A stretch of 64,000 nt of DNA, from contig RPFO01000080.1 of the NCBI GenBank assembly GCA_009746045.1, forward strand, positions 2,663,136 through 2,727,135, read 5' to 3'. The translations under genes and the position numbers were made by a program. Of the stretch, positions 9,381 through 19,924 are shown piece after piece. Positions within the stretch are counted from its first letter, which is position 1. Every line of letters begins with the position of its first letter. The DNA is from Mesostigma viride (Eukaryota; Streptophyta; Mesostigmatophyceae; Mesostigmatales; Mesostigmataceae). The notes under the pieces were generated by a model that saw only the letters and a program-made list of their open reading frames with translations, was not told where the DNA came from and searched no databases.

Positions 9381-11847
9381 GTGCGGTTTGAGGCAGGGGA
9401 AAACATGCGTGGACGATAGGAATTATAGCACCGGCGGGCTTCAAAGTGCCGGACGGCAGGCGGTCCCACCATTCCGTGGCAGCTTGGCCCAGTTTGCTAC
9501 CGGCTGGCACACGTTTTCAGTGAATTTTGGGCTCCAGATTTAAATGCAACGTGCGGTTTGAGGCAGGGGAAAACATGCGTGGACGATAGGAATTATAGCA
9601 CCGGCGGGCTTCAAAGTGCCGGACGGCAGGCGGTACCACCATTCCGTGGCAGCTTGGCCCAGTTTGCTACCGGCTGGCACACGTTTTCAGTGAATTTTGG
9701 GCTCCAGATTTAAATGCAACGTGCGGTTTGAGGCAGGGGAAAACATGCGTGGACGATAGGAATTATAGCACCGGCGGGCTTCAAAGTGCCGGACGGCAGG
9801 CGGTACCACCATTCCGTGGCAGCTTGGCCCAGTTTGCTACCGGCTGGCACACGTTTTCAGTGAATTTTGGGCTCCAGATTTAAATGCAACGTGCGGTTTG
9901 AGGCAGGGGAAAACATGCGTGGACGATAGGAATTATAGCACCGGCGGGCTTCAAAGTGCCGGACGGCAGGCGGTACCACCATTCCGTGGCAGCTTGGCCC
10001 AGTTTGCTACCGGCTGGCACACGTTTTCAGTGAATTTTGGGCTCCAGATTTAAATGCAACGTGCGGTTTGAGGCAGGGGAAAACATGCGTGGACGATAGG
10101 AATTATAGCACCGGCGGGCTTCAAAGTGCCGGACGGCAGGCGGTACCACCATTCCGTGGCAGCTTGGCCCAGTTTGCTACCGGCTGGCACACGTTTTCAG
10201 TGAATTTTGGGCTCCAGATTTAAATGCAACGTGCGGTTTGAGGCAGGGGAAAACATGCGTGGACGATAGGAATTATAGCACCGGCGGGCTTCAAAGTGCC
10301 GGACGGCAGGCGGTACCACCATTCCGTGGCAGCTTGGCCCAGTTTGCTACCGGCTGGCACACGTTTTCAGTGAATTTTGGGCTCCAGATTTAAATGCAAC
10401 GTGCGGTTTGAGGCAGGGGAAAACATGCGTGGACGATAGGAATTATAGCACCGGCGGGCTTCAAAGTGCCGGACGGCAGGCGGTACCACCATTCCGTGGC
10501 AGCTTGGCCCAGTTTGCTACCGGCTGGCACACGTTTTCAGTGAATTTTGGGCTCCAGATTTAAATGCAACGTGCGGTTTGAGGCAGGGGAAAACATGCGT
10601 GGACGATAGGAATTATAGCACCGGCGGGCTTCAAAGTGCCGGACGGCAGGCGGTACCACCATTCCGTGGCAGCTTGGCCCAGTTTGCTACCGGCTGGCAC
10701 ACGTTTTCAGTGAATTTTGGGCTCCAGATTTAAATGCAACGTGCGGTTTGAGGCAGGGGAAAACATGCGTGGACGATAGGAATTATAGCACCGGCGGGCT
10801 TCAAAGTGCCGGACGGCAGGCGGTACCACCATTCCGTGGCAGCTTGGCCCAGTTTGCTACCGGCTGGCACACGTTTTCAGTGAATTTTGGGCTCCAGATT
10901 TAAATGCAACGTGCGGTTTGAGGCAGGGGAAAACATGCGTGGACGATAGGAATTATAGCACCGGCGGGCTTCAAAGTGCCGGACGGCAGGCGGTACCACC
11001 ATTCCGTGGCAGCTTGGCCCAGTTTGCTACCGGCTGGCACACGTTTTCAGTGAATTTTGGGCTCCAGATTTAAATGCAACGTGCGGTTTGAGGCAGGGGA
11101 AAACATGCGTGGACGATAGGAATTATAGCACCGGCGGGCTTCAAAGTGCCGGACGGCAGGCGGTACCACCATTCCGTGGCAGCTTGGCCCAGTTTGCTAC
11201 CGGCTGGCACACGTTTTCAGTGAATTTTGGGCTCCAGATTTAAATGCAACGTGCGGTTTGAGGCAGGGGAAAACATGCGTGGACGATAGGAATTATAGCA
11301 CCGGCGGGCTTCAAAGTGCCGGACGGCAGGCGGTACCACCATTCCGTGGCAGCTTGGCCCAGTTTGCTACCGGCTGGCACACGTTTTCAGTGAATTTTGG
11401 GCTCCAGATTTAAATGCAACGTGCGGTTTGAGGCAGGGGAAAACATGCGTGGACGATAGGAATTATAGCACCGGCGGGCTTCAAAGTGCCGGACGGCAGG
11501 CGGTACCACCATTCCGTGGCAGCTTGGCCCAGTTTGCTACCGGCTGGCACACGTTTTCAGTGAATTTTGGGCTCCAGATTTAAATGCAACGTGCGGTTTG
11601 AGGCAGGGGAAAACATGCGTGGACGATAGGAATTATAGCACCGGCGGGCTTCAAAGTGCCGGACGGCAGGCGGTACCACCATTCCGTGGCAGCTTGGCCC
11701 AGTTTGCTACCGGCTGGCACACGTTTTCAGTGAATTTTGGGCTCCAGATTTAAATGCAACGTGCGGTTTGAGGCAGGGGAAAACATGCGTGGACGATAGG
11801 AATTATAGCACCGGCGGGCTTCAAAGTGCCGGACGGCAGGCGGTACC
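9381..11847 (+). repeat. 170-bp tandem array at 5' end of RLE LINE copy 1
   Basis: GTGCGGTTTG recurs exactly every 170 bases from 9381 to 11761, giving 14 complete units plus an 86-base partial unit that runs into the unique 5' UTR at GGCGGTACC. Units are almost identical; the first has TCC where the others have TACC at about 9464. The same array, joined to the same unique sequence at the same base, precedes copy 2. It therefore belongs to the element and is not a random satellite. Confidence 0.95.
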
Positions 11848-11959
11848 GCGACCGCAGCGCGTTGGGGGGCTGCCGCCCCCCAAACCCCCCGCGTGGGGGG
11901 CTCCGCCCCCCACACCCCCCCCCCCCCCTCGGTGGCTGCCACGCCTGCCCTGATTGTTC

Positions 11960-12718
11960 ATGGACGACCCACGACCCCCTTCGCCCAACGGCTCCCCCGC
12001 TCCCCGGTTGGCGCCTCGGCGGTCCTCTCGGCTTGCGGCCCTTCTTGCGGAGGTGGGCGACCCGGCTGCGGGGGGCTCGGGCGCCCCGGTCTCCCCCTCC
12101 TTGGTCTGCGAGGTCTGCCGGAGCGGGCACCGCGGGCACCACATGTTAGTTTGTGATGCTTGCAATTCCGGGTGGCACTTGCAGTGTCTTACTCCCCGGC
12201 TCTACCGGGTCCCGCCGGGCTCCTGGACGTGCCCGCGCTGTCCCCCCCGGCGGGCCCCGGGCTGCCCTCCCCGCTGGGTGCTCCGGCCCCCTGCCCCGTG
12301 TGCCCCCCTGCCGAGGCCCTCGGGGCGGGCCGTGGCCTGCCCGATGGGGCCGCCGTTGCTCGGGCCCTGGCGCCCTCGGCCCCGGGGCCCCACCCGTCGC
12401 CTGGCCCCGCCGACGGGGGCGCGGCGCTGTCGCCTGGGCTGGGCCCGGCCGACCCCCGGCGGGCCTGGCGACCCCGGCGCCCGCCCCCGGCCCCTCGCTC
12501 CCCGACGCTCTGGCCTCCCTTCCCCCGGCCGCGGTTGGCCACCCAGCCGCCACCCCCGTCCTTGCCGCGTGGGACGGCGGCCCCCGGGCCCACGCGTTCA
12601 CCTCGTGGCCGCCCTCGCACATTGTCGGCGTGGTGGGCCGCGCCACCTTTTCTTGGGCGTACTGCCCTTTGTTGCTGGACGCGGTCGGGTTGGAGGCCGC
12701 CTTCCCCTCGCTCCCTAG
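11960..12718 (+). CDS. RLE LINE copy 1: N-terminal segment with PHD finger
   Basis: The first ATG after the array is at 11960. The N-terminus is Pro/Arg-rich, then comes a PHD finger: CEVC, CDAC-x4-WH, and a closing C-x2-C after WTCPRC (about residues 50-97). PHD fingers usually read histone H3 tails, so this could guide the element to chromatin; that is inference. At about 12255 a GGGCCCC run is one C shorter than in copy 2 (22612), and the frame is lost there. Beyond about residue 100 this ORF is probably not the authentic protein, which continues in another frame. Confidence 0.7.
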   Translation: MDDPRPPSPNGSPAPRLAPRRSSRLAALLAEVGDPAAGGSGAPVSPSLVCEVCRSGHRGHHMLVCDACNSGWHLQCLTPRLYRVPPGSWTCPRCPPRRAPGCPPRWVLRPPAPCAPLPRPSGRAVACPMGPPLLGPWRPRPRGPTRRLAPPTGARRCRLGWARPTPGGPGDPGARPRPLAPRRSGLPSPGRGWPPSRHPRPCRVGRRPPGPRVHLVAALAHCRRGGPRHLFLGVLPFVAGRGRVGGRLPLAP

Positions 12719-12741
12719 GCCCCCGGCCTTCCTGGCCCTAG

Positions 12742-13320
12742 TTGCGCGGTGCGGGCGACATTTCTTTCCGCCGCCCCCCGGTGACGGCCTCGACTCTTTG
12801 GGGGTATGTCTTGGAAGGATATCACGCCGGCTGCCGGCTGCCGTGGCATCTCCCGGCCGCCCGGCAGGAAGAGCTGCTTTCCCTGGACGAGCGGGTGGGT
12901 CAGGAGGTGGTCGAGTTCGTCACGGCGGTGGCTCGAGACGCACAGGTCTCGGTGCGGGCGGCCTACCTCGCGGGCGGCGCCGACCTGGGCCTCATGTCCC
13001 CGCGGCAGCTTCGCCTCTTCTTGGACGCCCAGGCCCCGCCTCCCGGCCCGGTTGCCAGTGGGGGCTTTCTCATCACCTCCCTCAGCCTGGCGCAGGCCGC
13101 CATGCTGCGTGTGGAGTTCGGGGCCCCCATCGCGGTTCAGGGCGGCCAGGCCATCTTGGTGGACTCGGCCGGGCGCGCCCAGCCCCTAACCGCGGGGACG
13201 CCTGTTTCTGCCTTCCTCCACGACATCCTGGAGTTGGCAGGCATCCCGCACGAATGGCACCCCGCGGCTGACCAACCGGTCGGCATCCTCTCGCGCGCCC
13301 AGATTGCTGCTCTCCCGGGT
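12742..13320 (+). CDS. RLE LINE copy 1: linker segment between PHD and RING
   Basis: This frame matches copy 2 (23142-23690) in sequence and is the likely true frame here. It encodes an Ala/Leu-rich globular-looking stretch (GYHAGCRLPWHLPAARQEEL onward, then LSLAQAAMLRVEFGAPIAVQ). I recognise no family. Frame breaks at both ends lie in G/C runs. The ORF stays open to 13971, but after about 13320 the conserved protein moves to the next frame. Confidence 0.5.
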
Positions 13321-14384
13321 TGCTGGGAGGCCGGCTGGGACCCGCCCCCCCTCATGTCCGGTCCCTTCTGGAGGGGGACGACCCCGAGTCGGGCTCCTGT
13401 GCCATCTGCCTTGAGCCCTTCCGGCCGGGGGATGGCTTGTGTCGCCTGCCCGCGTGCGGCCACACATTCCATCAAGCGTGCATCGCGCGCAGCTTGCTCC
13501 ACTCCGTGCCGCGCTGCCCGTTGTGCCGGGCTGTTGTGCCGCCCCCTGGGACTGCGCTTCCTCTCGGCCCGCCCCCGGTCTCGCTGGGTCCCCTGCCGGG
13601 TCCCCACCGGGCCCCGGGGCCAGCTGCCTCCCCGACCCCTCGGCCGCCGCCCCGGCCTCGTTGCCGGGGCCTGGGGTGGTCGCGGGCGCGCTGGCGAGTC
13701 CCCCTGGGAGGGGCGCCGGCGTTCTCGATCCCCCTCCGCTGGGGGTCTCCCCGGTGGGCACTGCCTCCTCCGTGGCCCCGGCGGGCATGCCGGGCGCTGG
13801 TCGGGTCGTGGTGCGCGCGCCTGCCGGCCCGGCTGGGGAGACGCCGCAGGCCCCACGTCCTGCCTTTGCTGGCGCCGCTCCCCGCCACTCAGCGCCCGCC
13901 GACGGCCTTCACCGGTGTGCCGTGCTGCTTCCCACGGGGTCCCCGTGTGCTGGTGTGTTCCACAACCGTAACCTCCTCTGCCAGCACCTTCGCGCTGTGC
14001 ACCCCGATCTCGGCGCGGCGGATCTGCAGGCCATGAGCTGTTACCGGTGCCCGGAAGCTCACTGCCAGCGGGTGTACTCCATTCACGGGCGCGCTCAGCA
14101 CGCGCGCGCCTGTGTTGCTCAACGGCCCCTCAACCGGCCAGCAGTCCCGGCCCCCCCCCCCCTCCCGCCTCGGCTCCCACCGGCTCCCAGCCCCCGCCGC
14201 CCGACTACTCGGCCAGTTGGCGTTGGCTTGACACGGTTCGGTCGGTTCCCTGGGATGCATGCGCCATCAACCCGACGTCTACCCTGACCGACCTCCCCCA
14301 CCGCGCGCGTAGCCTTTTCGCGCAATGTGCAATCGTTTCTCTCCGGCGCATGCACGCCGCTCCGGACGACCCGCTGGGCTTTAA
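13320..14384 (+). CDS. RLE LINE copy 1: RING-H2 and C2H2 finger segment
   Basis: Frame 13320-14036 carries a RING-H2 finger: CAICLEPF, then CGHTFHQAC, then CPLC (about 13399-13530). RING-H2 domains usually act as E3 ubiquitin ligases. The C2H2 region lies in frame 13439-14287, with CAGVFHNRNLLCQHLRAVH and CQRVYSIHGRAQH-like fingers at about 13938-14110. Copy 2 has RING and C2H2 in one frame (23665-24591), so this copy has an extra break. R2-type LINEs use N-terminal C2H2 fingers to bind target DNA, which is the likely job here. The segment is cut at 14384 by the TTAA element. Confidence 0.7.
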
Positions 14385-15980
14385 CCCTTAAACTGTACTG
14401 AGTCCGTTTTCGTGGCGCCAGTTGAACTCGCGCCACTCTAACGGACTGAGTTTGTGGCAGAACCAGGCGCCGCGCCAATAATAATTTAACGGTCAAACCT
14501 GGGGGGATCGAAAGATCTAGACGTAAGCTATGCCTGGCGCTATTCAGACCGTATTTTGGACACCTGGCCAGGGAGATATGCTTGAGCAAAGTTAGGGGGG
14601 TACCATGGTCCAACGGGACCGACGTGCATGAAAAATATTGACGCGCACGGCTATGGCGGTGCACGCAACTGACTGGTACGAGAGAATGGCTTGACATAAT
14701 GGACTCAAATTTTGTAGGCATGATTTTCAAGTCCTAAAAACGTTTTATCCCCAGCCATGGAACGTTTGAAGATGCGTAGATGGGTCATCGGGGTGCTGGT
14801 CGGCGCAGCAAATCATGTCAGCGGCCAGGCGGTGACAGTGCGAGTGCTGCATGTTGCTAGGCGGAAATTTTCGAGGTATTTGCGCATGGATAAACCTTTG
14901 ACGTTGTTCCCAACCAGATTTGCTAGAATTGGCAGCCAGGAAAGGCCCGAGGCTACGTCCATGAATCGGGCGTGCTGGCTCCCGCAGGAAAGGTAATCTG
15001 CTGTTCCGACCTGGTACGTTCTAGCCTCCTAGCGTGTTCCGTTAACCGTATATGGTTGTATTATCGTTTATAACTAATATCAGGGTTATAATCGAGGGCT
15101 TGTGATTGTCATTTTGTTGTTTTGCTCCCTCTACGCATCGGCTTGTCATAGTTGTGGAATACCATCAGGTCAAGCAGATTTTGGACCATGTTTGGTCGCT
15201 GTTAGCTGAGGCTGCAACGGAAATAGCGTGATAACGGTTGGTATTGGTTAGTAATATGGTAAAGGTGATTACCCAATGCTTTTCCTGGCTCAAACAGCCC
15301 GAGACAAGTTCTTTTCTGACCAGTTTTAGGCATGGCTTCTTGTTTTGCTGGCCAACGCCCACCTTCTGATTTTGCATCCATTGCATGTGACAAACATGGA
15401 GATACCCAATACCTGTTTGCATGGAAGCATTACCAACTTGTTCATTTTGTTTTCTTTATTGTTGCAAAGAACGTGGAGGTGTTTTGTCATTCATCGGGTG
15501 GGTTAGTGATGTAGCTCCTTGCCACCCCTTTGACGCGCGCTTGAGGCCTTGATTAATGAGCCTTTCACCTATTTTTTAGCATGGTCTTGTGTCTTATATG
15601 CTGGCTTATCTCAGCTTCCACGCTGGGCCAGTGGCTGGCCTCGACGACGACGACGCCCGCCGCCAGCGTGCCATGCAGCCCTTGTCAGCCCGCAGCCCGG
15701 CTGGCCGCGCATGGGCTGAGGCCAATGGCCGCACGACCCGCACGTTGGCAGCTGGCACCCAGCTGACAGGGCCTTGTAGCAGGCAGGATCTGCGCACCCA
15801 GAGGCGCAATCCGTAGTTTGGCACATAGCCAGGTAGCCCAATTGACAGTTAGCTACACCCTTGGCTAGTCTTGCGCTATGTATACCGCACGCGCGCGCTA
15901 GTGCCATTTTGGCCCCTTGCGGCATGTTGGCATGTGTTATATGGCATGGTCTCTTGTTTTATCACCTGGGTATGGTGCAT

Positions 15981-15998
15981 GATGCCCAATTGGGCATC
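15981..15998. repeat. 18-bp perfect palindrome
   Basis: GATGCCCAATTGGGCATC is its own reverse complement. It lies inside TTAA element 2, 62 bases before a longer palindrome. Confidence 0.8.
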
Positions 15999-16060
15999 CC
16001 TTGTTGTTTCATGCCAATTGGAATAAAGTTTTGTGTTGTTATGCTACCATTTATACCCCT

Positions 16061-16094
16061 GCCAGCTGGCACCGTTATAACGGTGCCAGCTGGC
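16061..16094. repeat. 34-bp perfect palindrome
   Basis: The sequence from GCCAGCTGGC (16061) to its inverse at 16085-16094 reads the same on both strands, with centre GTTATAAC. It lies inside TTAA element 2 and has no spacer, so it can form a cruciform. Confidence 0.85.
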
Positions 16095-16468
16095 TTTGGC
16101 CATTTTGTAGCTAGCGTCCACAGTTTTGTGACATTTCATGTTGTGAATGCATTGATGGCATGTCTATGATTATAATAACCTGCCTTTAAAAGGCCAGGGC
16201 CAACTGATTTGTGTAAATGGTCGATAATGCATTATATATGTCTCCAACCCCATGTGCACTGTACCCCCCTGAGGGGGGTGCTATTTTTAGCAGGTGTAGG
16301 GCATGGATATGTGACCAACCAAATTTCCCAAACATTATTTGATATAAAAGCATGCTTGGTTCCAAGGGTGGGCCAGAAAATGTTATTTGGCTAGTTACTC
16401 TCAGGCGCACAAAGATACCCAAACTCAGTCCGTTCTCGTGGTTCGAGTTTTGACAGTTGAAGGGTTAA

Positions 16469-17053
16469 ACTGCACATGGTGACCCCCCGCCTGCTCCTCA
16501 CCCCTCTCGGGCGTGGTGTGCGCGGCCTCCAGGGTGCGGTTATTGCCCGTTGCCGACGCTTTCTGCAGGGGGACTGGGAGGGGCTGTTTGGCGTGCCGCC
16601 CCCGCGCACGGCCCGGCTGTCGGGGGAGGTCAACTTCGAGCGGGTGGCCGCCGATGTCATCCGCCTCGTCCGCGAGGGGCAGCTCAGCCGGGCCATGACC
16701 CGCTTGGAAATGGCCAAGCTGGCCCCCGCCAATGCGGCTACCCTGGCGGCCTTGGAGGCTCTTCACCCTGCGGAGCCCGGATTCCAGCTGCCCGTGCCGG
16801 ACCCCCTGCCGGCCCCCCTCCGGCTGGACCGCGACTGCTTCCTGGAGGTGATGCGTGCGGTCCCGCGGGCTTCCTCTACCGGGCCGTCGGGCTGGCGCTA
16901 CGAGCACTTGGAGGTCCTGGTGGGGCATGGGGGCGAGGACATTCTCTTTGACACCCTCATTGACCTGGCGGCTGGTCGCGTTCCTCCCGCTGCGCGCGAG
17001 TGGTTAGCGGGCGCTCGCCTCCTCGCTCTGCTCAAGGGTGTCTTGCCCCCCCC
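16469..17053 (+). CDS. RLE LINE copy 1: RT N-terminal segment
   Basis: Continues the LINE ORF after the TTAA element. It covers the RT N-terminal extension and fingers, including DCFLEVMRAVPRASSTGPSGW (about 16834-16895), typical of RLE LINEs (the x-G-P-D/S-G-W block). It then runs into an eight-C run at 17046-17053, after which the conserved protein continues in the -1 frame. Copy 2 has exactly the same run and break, so the shift was inherited by both or is functional. Confidence 0.8.
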
Positions 17054-19210
17054 GAGGGCAAGGTGCGCCCGATCGCCTGCGGTGAGGTGCTCCGCAAGCT
17101 CGTGGGCAAAGTGATCTGCCGCCAAAAGGCGCCCGAGCTCCGTGCCTTTTTCTGCCCGCCCCTCGCAGCGGGTGAGACCTCGGTGGCGGCCCAGCTGGGG
17201 GTGACGACTCCAGGCGGGGCGGATATCCTCATCCATTCGGTGCAGGCCTACCTCGAGGCCCACCCCACCCACGCTGTCGTCAAGGTCGACTGCCACAACG
17301 CGTTCAACAGTCTGTCCCGCGCCAGCATGTTTGCGGCCGTCATGGAGTCCTTCGAGGACTTGTACGCTTGGACAGCCGTGTGCTACGGCCAGCCCGGCCA
17401 ACTGGTTCACATCATGGAGGACGGCACTCGCGGCGGCCTGCTGTCGCGGTCGGGCACCCAGCAAGGGGACCCCCTGGGACCCCTGTACTTTGCCGCCCCC
17501 CTCCAGGGTTGCCTCCAAGCGGTCCATGCTGCCCACCCGGCGGTCGCTATTCAGGCCTACTTGGATGATATCTACCTTCTGGGCCCTGTGCCGGACACCA
17601 CCGCGGCTCTGCTGGCACTGCAGACCGCGGTGGCCGACATCAACCTCCAGTTGACCCTGGCCAAGTGCGCGGTGTACTCGCCCCAAGGTGATTGCTCCGG
17701 CTTTCCGCCCCAGCTCTTGGGCCGGGACGAGCGCCTCCATGGGTTGGATGTCCTCGGCATTCCGGTTGGCGACCCCGCGTTTGTCATCGATGCTCTGCGG
17801 GCCGCCCTCGAGGCACGCACTGAGGTACTGCCCTTGATTGCGCGCCTTCATGATTCGCAGACCAAGGGTCTGCTTCTGTGGTTTTGCGCTCACCCTCGCG
17901 TCGTTCACTGGCTCCGGGGCGCTCTTCCGGCTCAGGTCCGGCTGGCCGCCGAGGGCCACGACGAACGCATCCAGTCGGCCTTGGCGCAGCTGGTCCCGGG
18001 CCCCGACCTCCCGCCACATGCTATTCGCATTGCCTCCCTGCCTGCACGGATGGGTGGCTGCGGTCTGACTCGTGCCGCCCGGCTGGCCCCAGCAGCATTT
18101 TTGGGCTCCGTCGCTCAGTCGTGGGCGGAAAGCTGCCGGCTCCTGCCCCTTTTGGCAACAGCAGCGCCTGACCTCCTGGACCCCAGCAGCCCTTTGCCCT
18201 TCGTCACCGCCATCCAGGAGGCCTATGCTGAGATCCAGCAGGCCTGTTCTCCCGTCCGTGCCGCTCAGGCGGTACAGCGCCACCTCCCTCGCGGCACTCC
18301 CTCGGTCGCCTCCGTTCAATCTCCCGCCGCATTCCCTGCTCGCGTCATCGATAAACACCAGAAAACCTACGCGGGTATTCTGCACACGGCTGATTGGATT
18401 GCTCTTTTCGCGGACCTCAACGCCCAGGGACGTGCGTGGCTGTTCTCGCTTTCCTTGCGGAGTGTGGGCTCGGCGTACCTTCGTGCTCTTCCCATGGCCC
18501 CCCCATTCGCCTTGGCTCCCAGCCACTACTCGGTGGCGCTCCGGCACCAGCTATTTGCCCCGCAGCCTCTTGTTCCGGCCGGGCGGCCTTGTGGTAGCTG
18601 TGGGCAGCCGCTGGATCCCACGGGGACTCACTACCTTGCCTGCATGGGGGGCCAACAGAATCAGAATTGGTATTTGTATTTGCACACTGTCCTCCTGACG
18701 GTGGTGCTCGCCATGATCCGGTCGGTTTTCCCCCACGCGAACATCCGGTCCGAGGATGCGGATGGCGCTGCCTTCTATTCCCCCAACCACCGGCCTGACA
18801 TCGTGGTGCTGGACTTTGAGGGGGGTGGCCGGCATCTGCTTATTGACGTTTCGGTGGCGCGGCCCTTGGCTCTTAGCCACGTGGCTGGGGCCTCCCTCAC
18901 GGCAGGTTACACGGCGGACCGGGCGGAGCGGGCCAAGCTCCTGGCCTACGGCGACGTCGGGCACCATCGTGTGGTGCCCTTTGTCCTGGAGGAGTTTGGG
19001 GCCATGGGGCCCCTGACCTCCGCCTTCTTCAAGGAGTGTTGCCGGCTCCGGGAGGACCGGCTGGACCTGGAGGGCCAGCGGGCCCCATGGTCGGCGCGGA
19101 CCTGGACGTCATATTGGCGTCAGCGCTTGTCGGTGGCGCTGACTCGGGCCATGGCTGACATCATGCTCCGCCGTACGCGGGCTGATTTTGCGGTGCAGCA
19201 GGGCTATTAG
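17054..19210 (+). CDS. RLE LINE copy 1: reverse transcriptase and C-terminal restriction-like endonuclease
   Basis: The open frame starts upstream at 17000, but homologous protein begins at EGKVRPIACGE (17054). RT motifs: VKVDCHNAFNSL (first catalytic Asp), GTQQGDPLGP, and AYLDDIYLL (YLDD active site) at about 17550. After the thumb comes a CCHC knuckle, CGSCGQPLDPTGTHYLAC (about 18594-18647), then the endonuclease core: RPDIVVLD and LLIDVSV (about 18790-18855), matching the RPD...D pattern of PD-(D/E)XK enzymes in R2-like LINEs. The product would nick the target and prime cDNA synthesis from it. The frame is intact to the stop at 19208-19210. Confidence 0.9.
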   Translation, partial: EGKVRPIACGEVLRKLVGKVICRQKAPELRAFFCPPLAAGETSVAAQLGVTTPGGADILIHSVQAYLEAHPTHAVVKVDCHNAFNSLSRASMFAAVMESFEDLYAWTAVCYGQPGQLVHIMEDGTRGGLLSRSGTQQGDPLGPLYFAAPLQGCLQAVHAAHPAVAIQAYLDDIYLLGPVPDTTAALLALQTAVADINLQLTLAKCAVYSPQGDCSGFPPQLLGRDERLHGLDVLGIPVGDPAFVIDALRAALEARTEVLPLIARLHDSQTKGLLLWFCAHPRVVHWLRGALPAQVRLAAEGHDERIQSALAQLVPGPDLPPHAIRIASLPARMGGCGLTRAARLAPAAFLGSVAQSWAESCRLLPLLATAAPDLLDPSSPLPFVTAIQEAYAEIQQACSPVRAAQAVQRHLPRGTPSVASVQSPAAFPARVIDKHQKTYAGILHTADWIALFADLNAQGRAWLFSLSLRSVGSAYLRALPMAPPFALAPSHYSVALRHQLFAPQPLVPAGRPCGSCGQPLDPTGTHYLACMGGQQNQNWYLYLHTVLLTVVLAMIRSVFPHANIRSEDADGAAFYSPNHRPDIVVLDFEGGGRHLLIDVSVARPLALSHVAGASLTAGYTADRAERAKLLAYGDVGHHRVVPFVLEEFGAMGPLTSAFFKECCRLREDRLDLEGQRAPWSARTWTSYWRQRLSVALTRAMADIMLRRTRADFAVQQGY

Positions 19211-19358
19211 GTTCCTCCCGTTAGGCGTTTCCATTGGTCTTATCGTAGTATAGAGCTTTGACATGGCTCTGTATATAGGTTCATAGCTGCATGGGCGTTT
19301 GCTTTGGTTTGAGTGATTTCACTCTGCTGTAAGTAATTATATTTTTAATATATATGTA

Positions 19359-19906
19359 TTAAAAATATAATTACTTACACTGGCAGAGTGAAATCACTCA
19401 AACCAAAGCAAACGCCCAGCTATAAACCTATATACAGAGCCATGTCAAAGCTCTATACTACGATAAGACCAATGGAAACGCCTAACGGGAGGAACCTAAT
19501 AGCCCTGCTGCGCTGCAAAATCAGCCCGCGTACGGCGGAGCATGATGTCAGCCATGGCCCGAGTCAGCGCCACCGACAAGCGCTGACGCCAATATGACGT
19601 CCAGGTCCGCGCCGACCATGGGGCCCGCTGGCCCTCCAGGTCCAGCCGGTCCTCCCGGAGCCGGCAACACTCCTTGAAGAAGGCGGAGGTCAGGGGCCCC
19701 ATGGCCCCAAACTCCTCCAGGACAAAGGGCACCACACGATGGTGCCCGACGTCGCCGTAGGCCAGGAGCTTGGCCCGCTCCGCCCGGTCCGCCGTGTAAC
19801 CTGCCGTGAGGGAGGCCCCAGCCACGTGGCTAAGAGCCAAGGGCCGCGCCACCGAAACGTCAATAAGCAGATGCCGGCCACCCCCCTCAAAGCCAATATG
19901 ACGTCC
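19359..19906 (-). mobile_element. RLE LINE, 5'-truncated copy 2 in the cluster (minus strand)
   Basis: The 3' tail starts at 19359, abutting the TATATATGTA that ends copy 1, so the two elements lie tail to tail. The copy covers the 3' UTR and the RLE domain. At its 5' end a 23-base stretch (about 19891-19913) repeats 19588-19610 of the same copy before TATATATATG, which looks like templated filler at the 5' junction. Confidence 0.85.
19496..19852 (-). pseudogene. RLE LINE endonuclease fragment
   Basis: 118 codons identical, or nearly so, to the last part of the copy 1 ORF (from the residues after LLIDVSV to the stop). The catalytic RPD block is truncated away, so it is inactive. Confidence 0.8.
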
Positions 19907-19924
19907 AGGTCCGCTATATATATG

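Larger units (their letters stand above)
14385..16464. mobile_element. TTAA-flanked TIR element 2, inserted in RLE LINE copy 1
   Basis: TTAA at 14381-14384 and 16465-16468. The ends are CCCTTAAACTGT and the inverse of CCCTTCAACTGT, a 12-bp TIR with one mismatch. Copy 2 of the LINE has GGGCTTTAAACTGCAC uninterrupted at 24728, which shows the empty site and proves the target duplication. A subterminal stem pairs ACTGAGTCCGTT (about 14398) with AACGGACTGAGT (about 14440), with GTGGCGC/GCGCCAC nested inside. No transposase ORF is found in the 2080 bp. Probably a non-autonomous piggyBac-like element. Confidence 0.85.
9381..19348 (+). mobile_element. RLE-type LINE, copy 1 (nearly full length, interrupted)
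   Basis: The copy runs from the 170-bp monomer array through a frame-broken ORF and a 3' UTR of about 140 bases to the tail TAATTATATTTTTAA. It is preceded by TATATATATG and followed by TATATATGTA (19349-19358). Domain order (zinc fingers, RT, CCHC knuckle, RLE) places it with the early-branching, often site-specific LINEs such as R2/NeSL/Utopia-like groups. It is split by a TTAA element at 14385-16464; removing that restores exact alignment with copy 2 at 24734. Confidence 0.9.

Noticed and set aside
9381-11847. CRISPR array or centromeric satellite
   Set aside because: Units are contiguous at 170 bp without spacers, and the array is joined to LINE 5' sequence at the same base in two copies.
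16898-18547. 549-codon minus-strand ORF, repeated at 25165-26814
   Set aside because: It is the antisense shadow of the RT; GC-rich codon use leaves the reverse frame open, and it has no recognisable domain.
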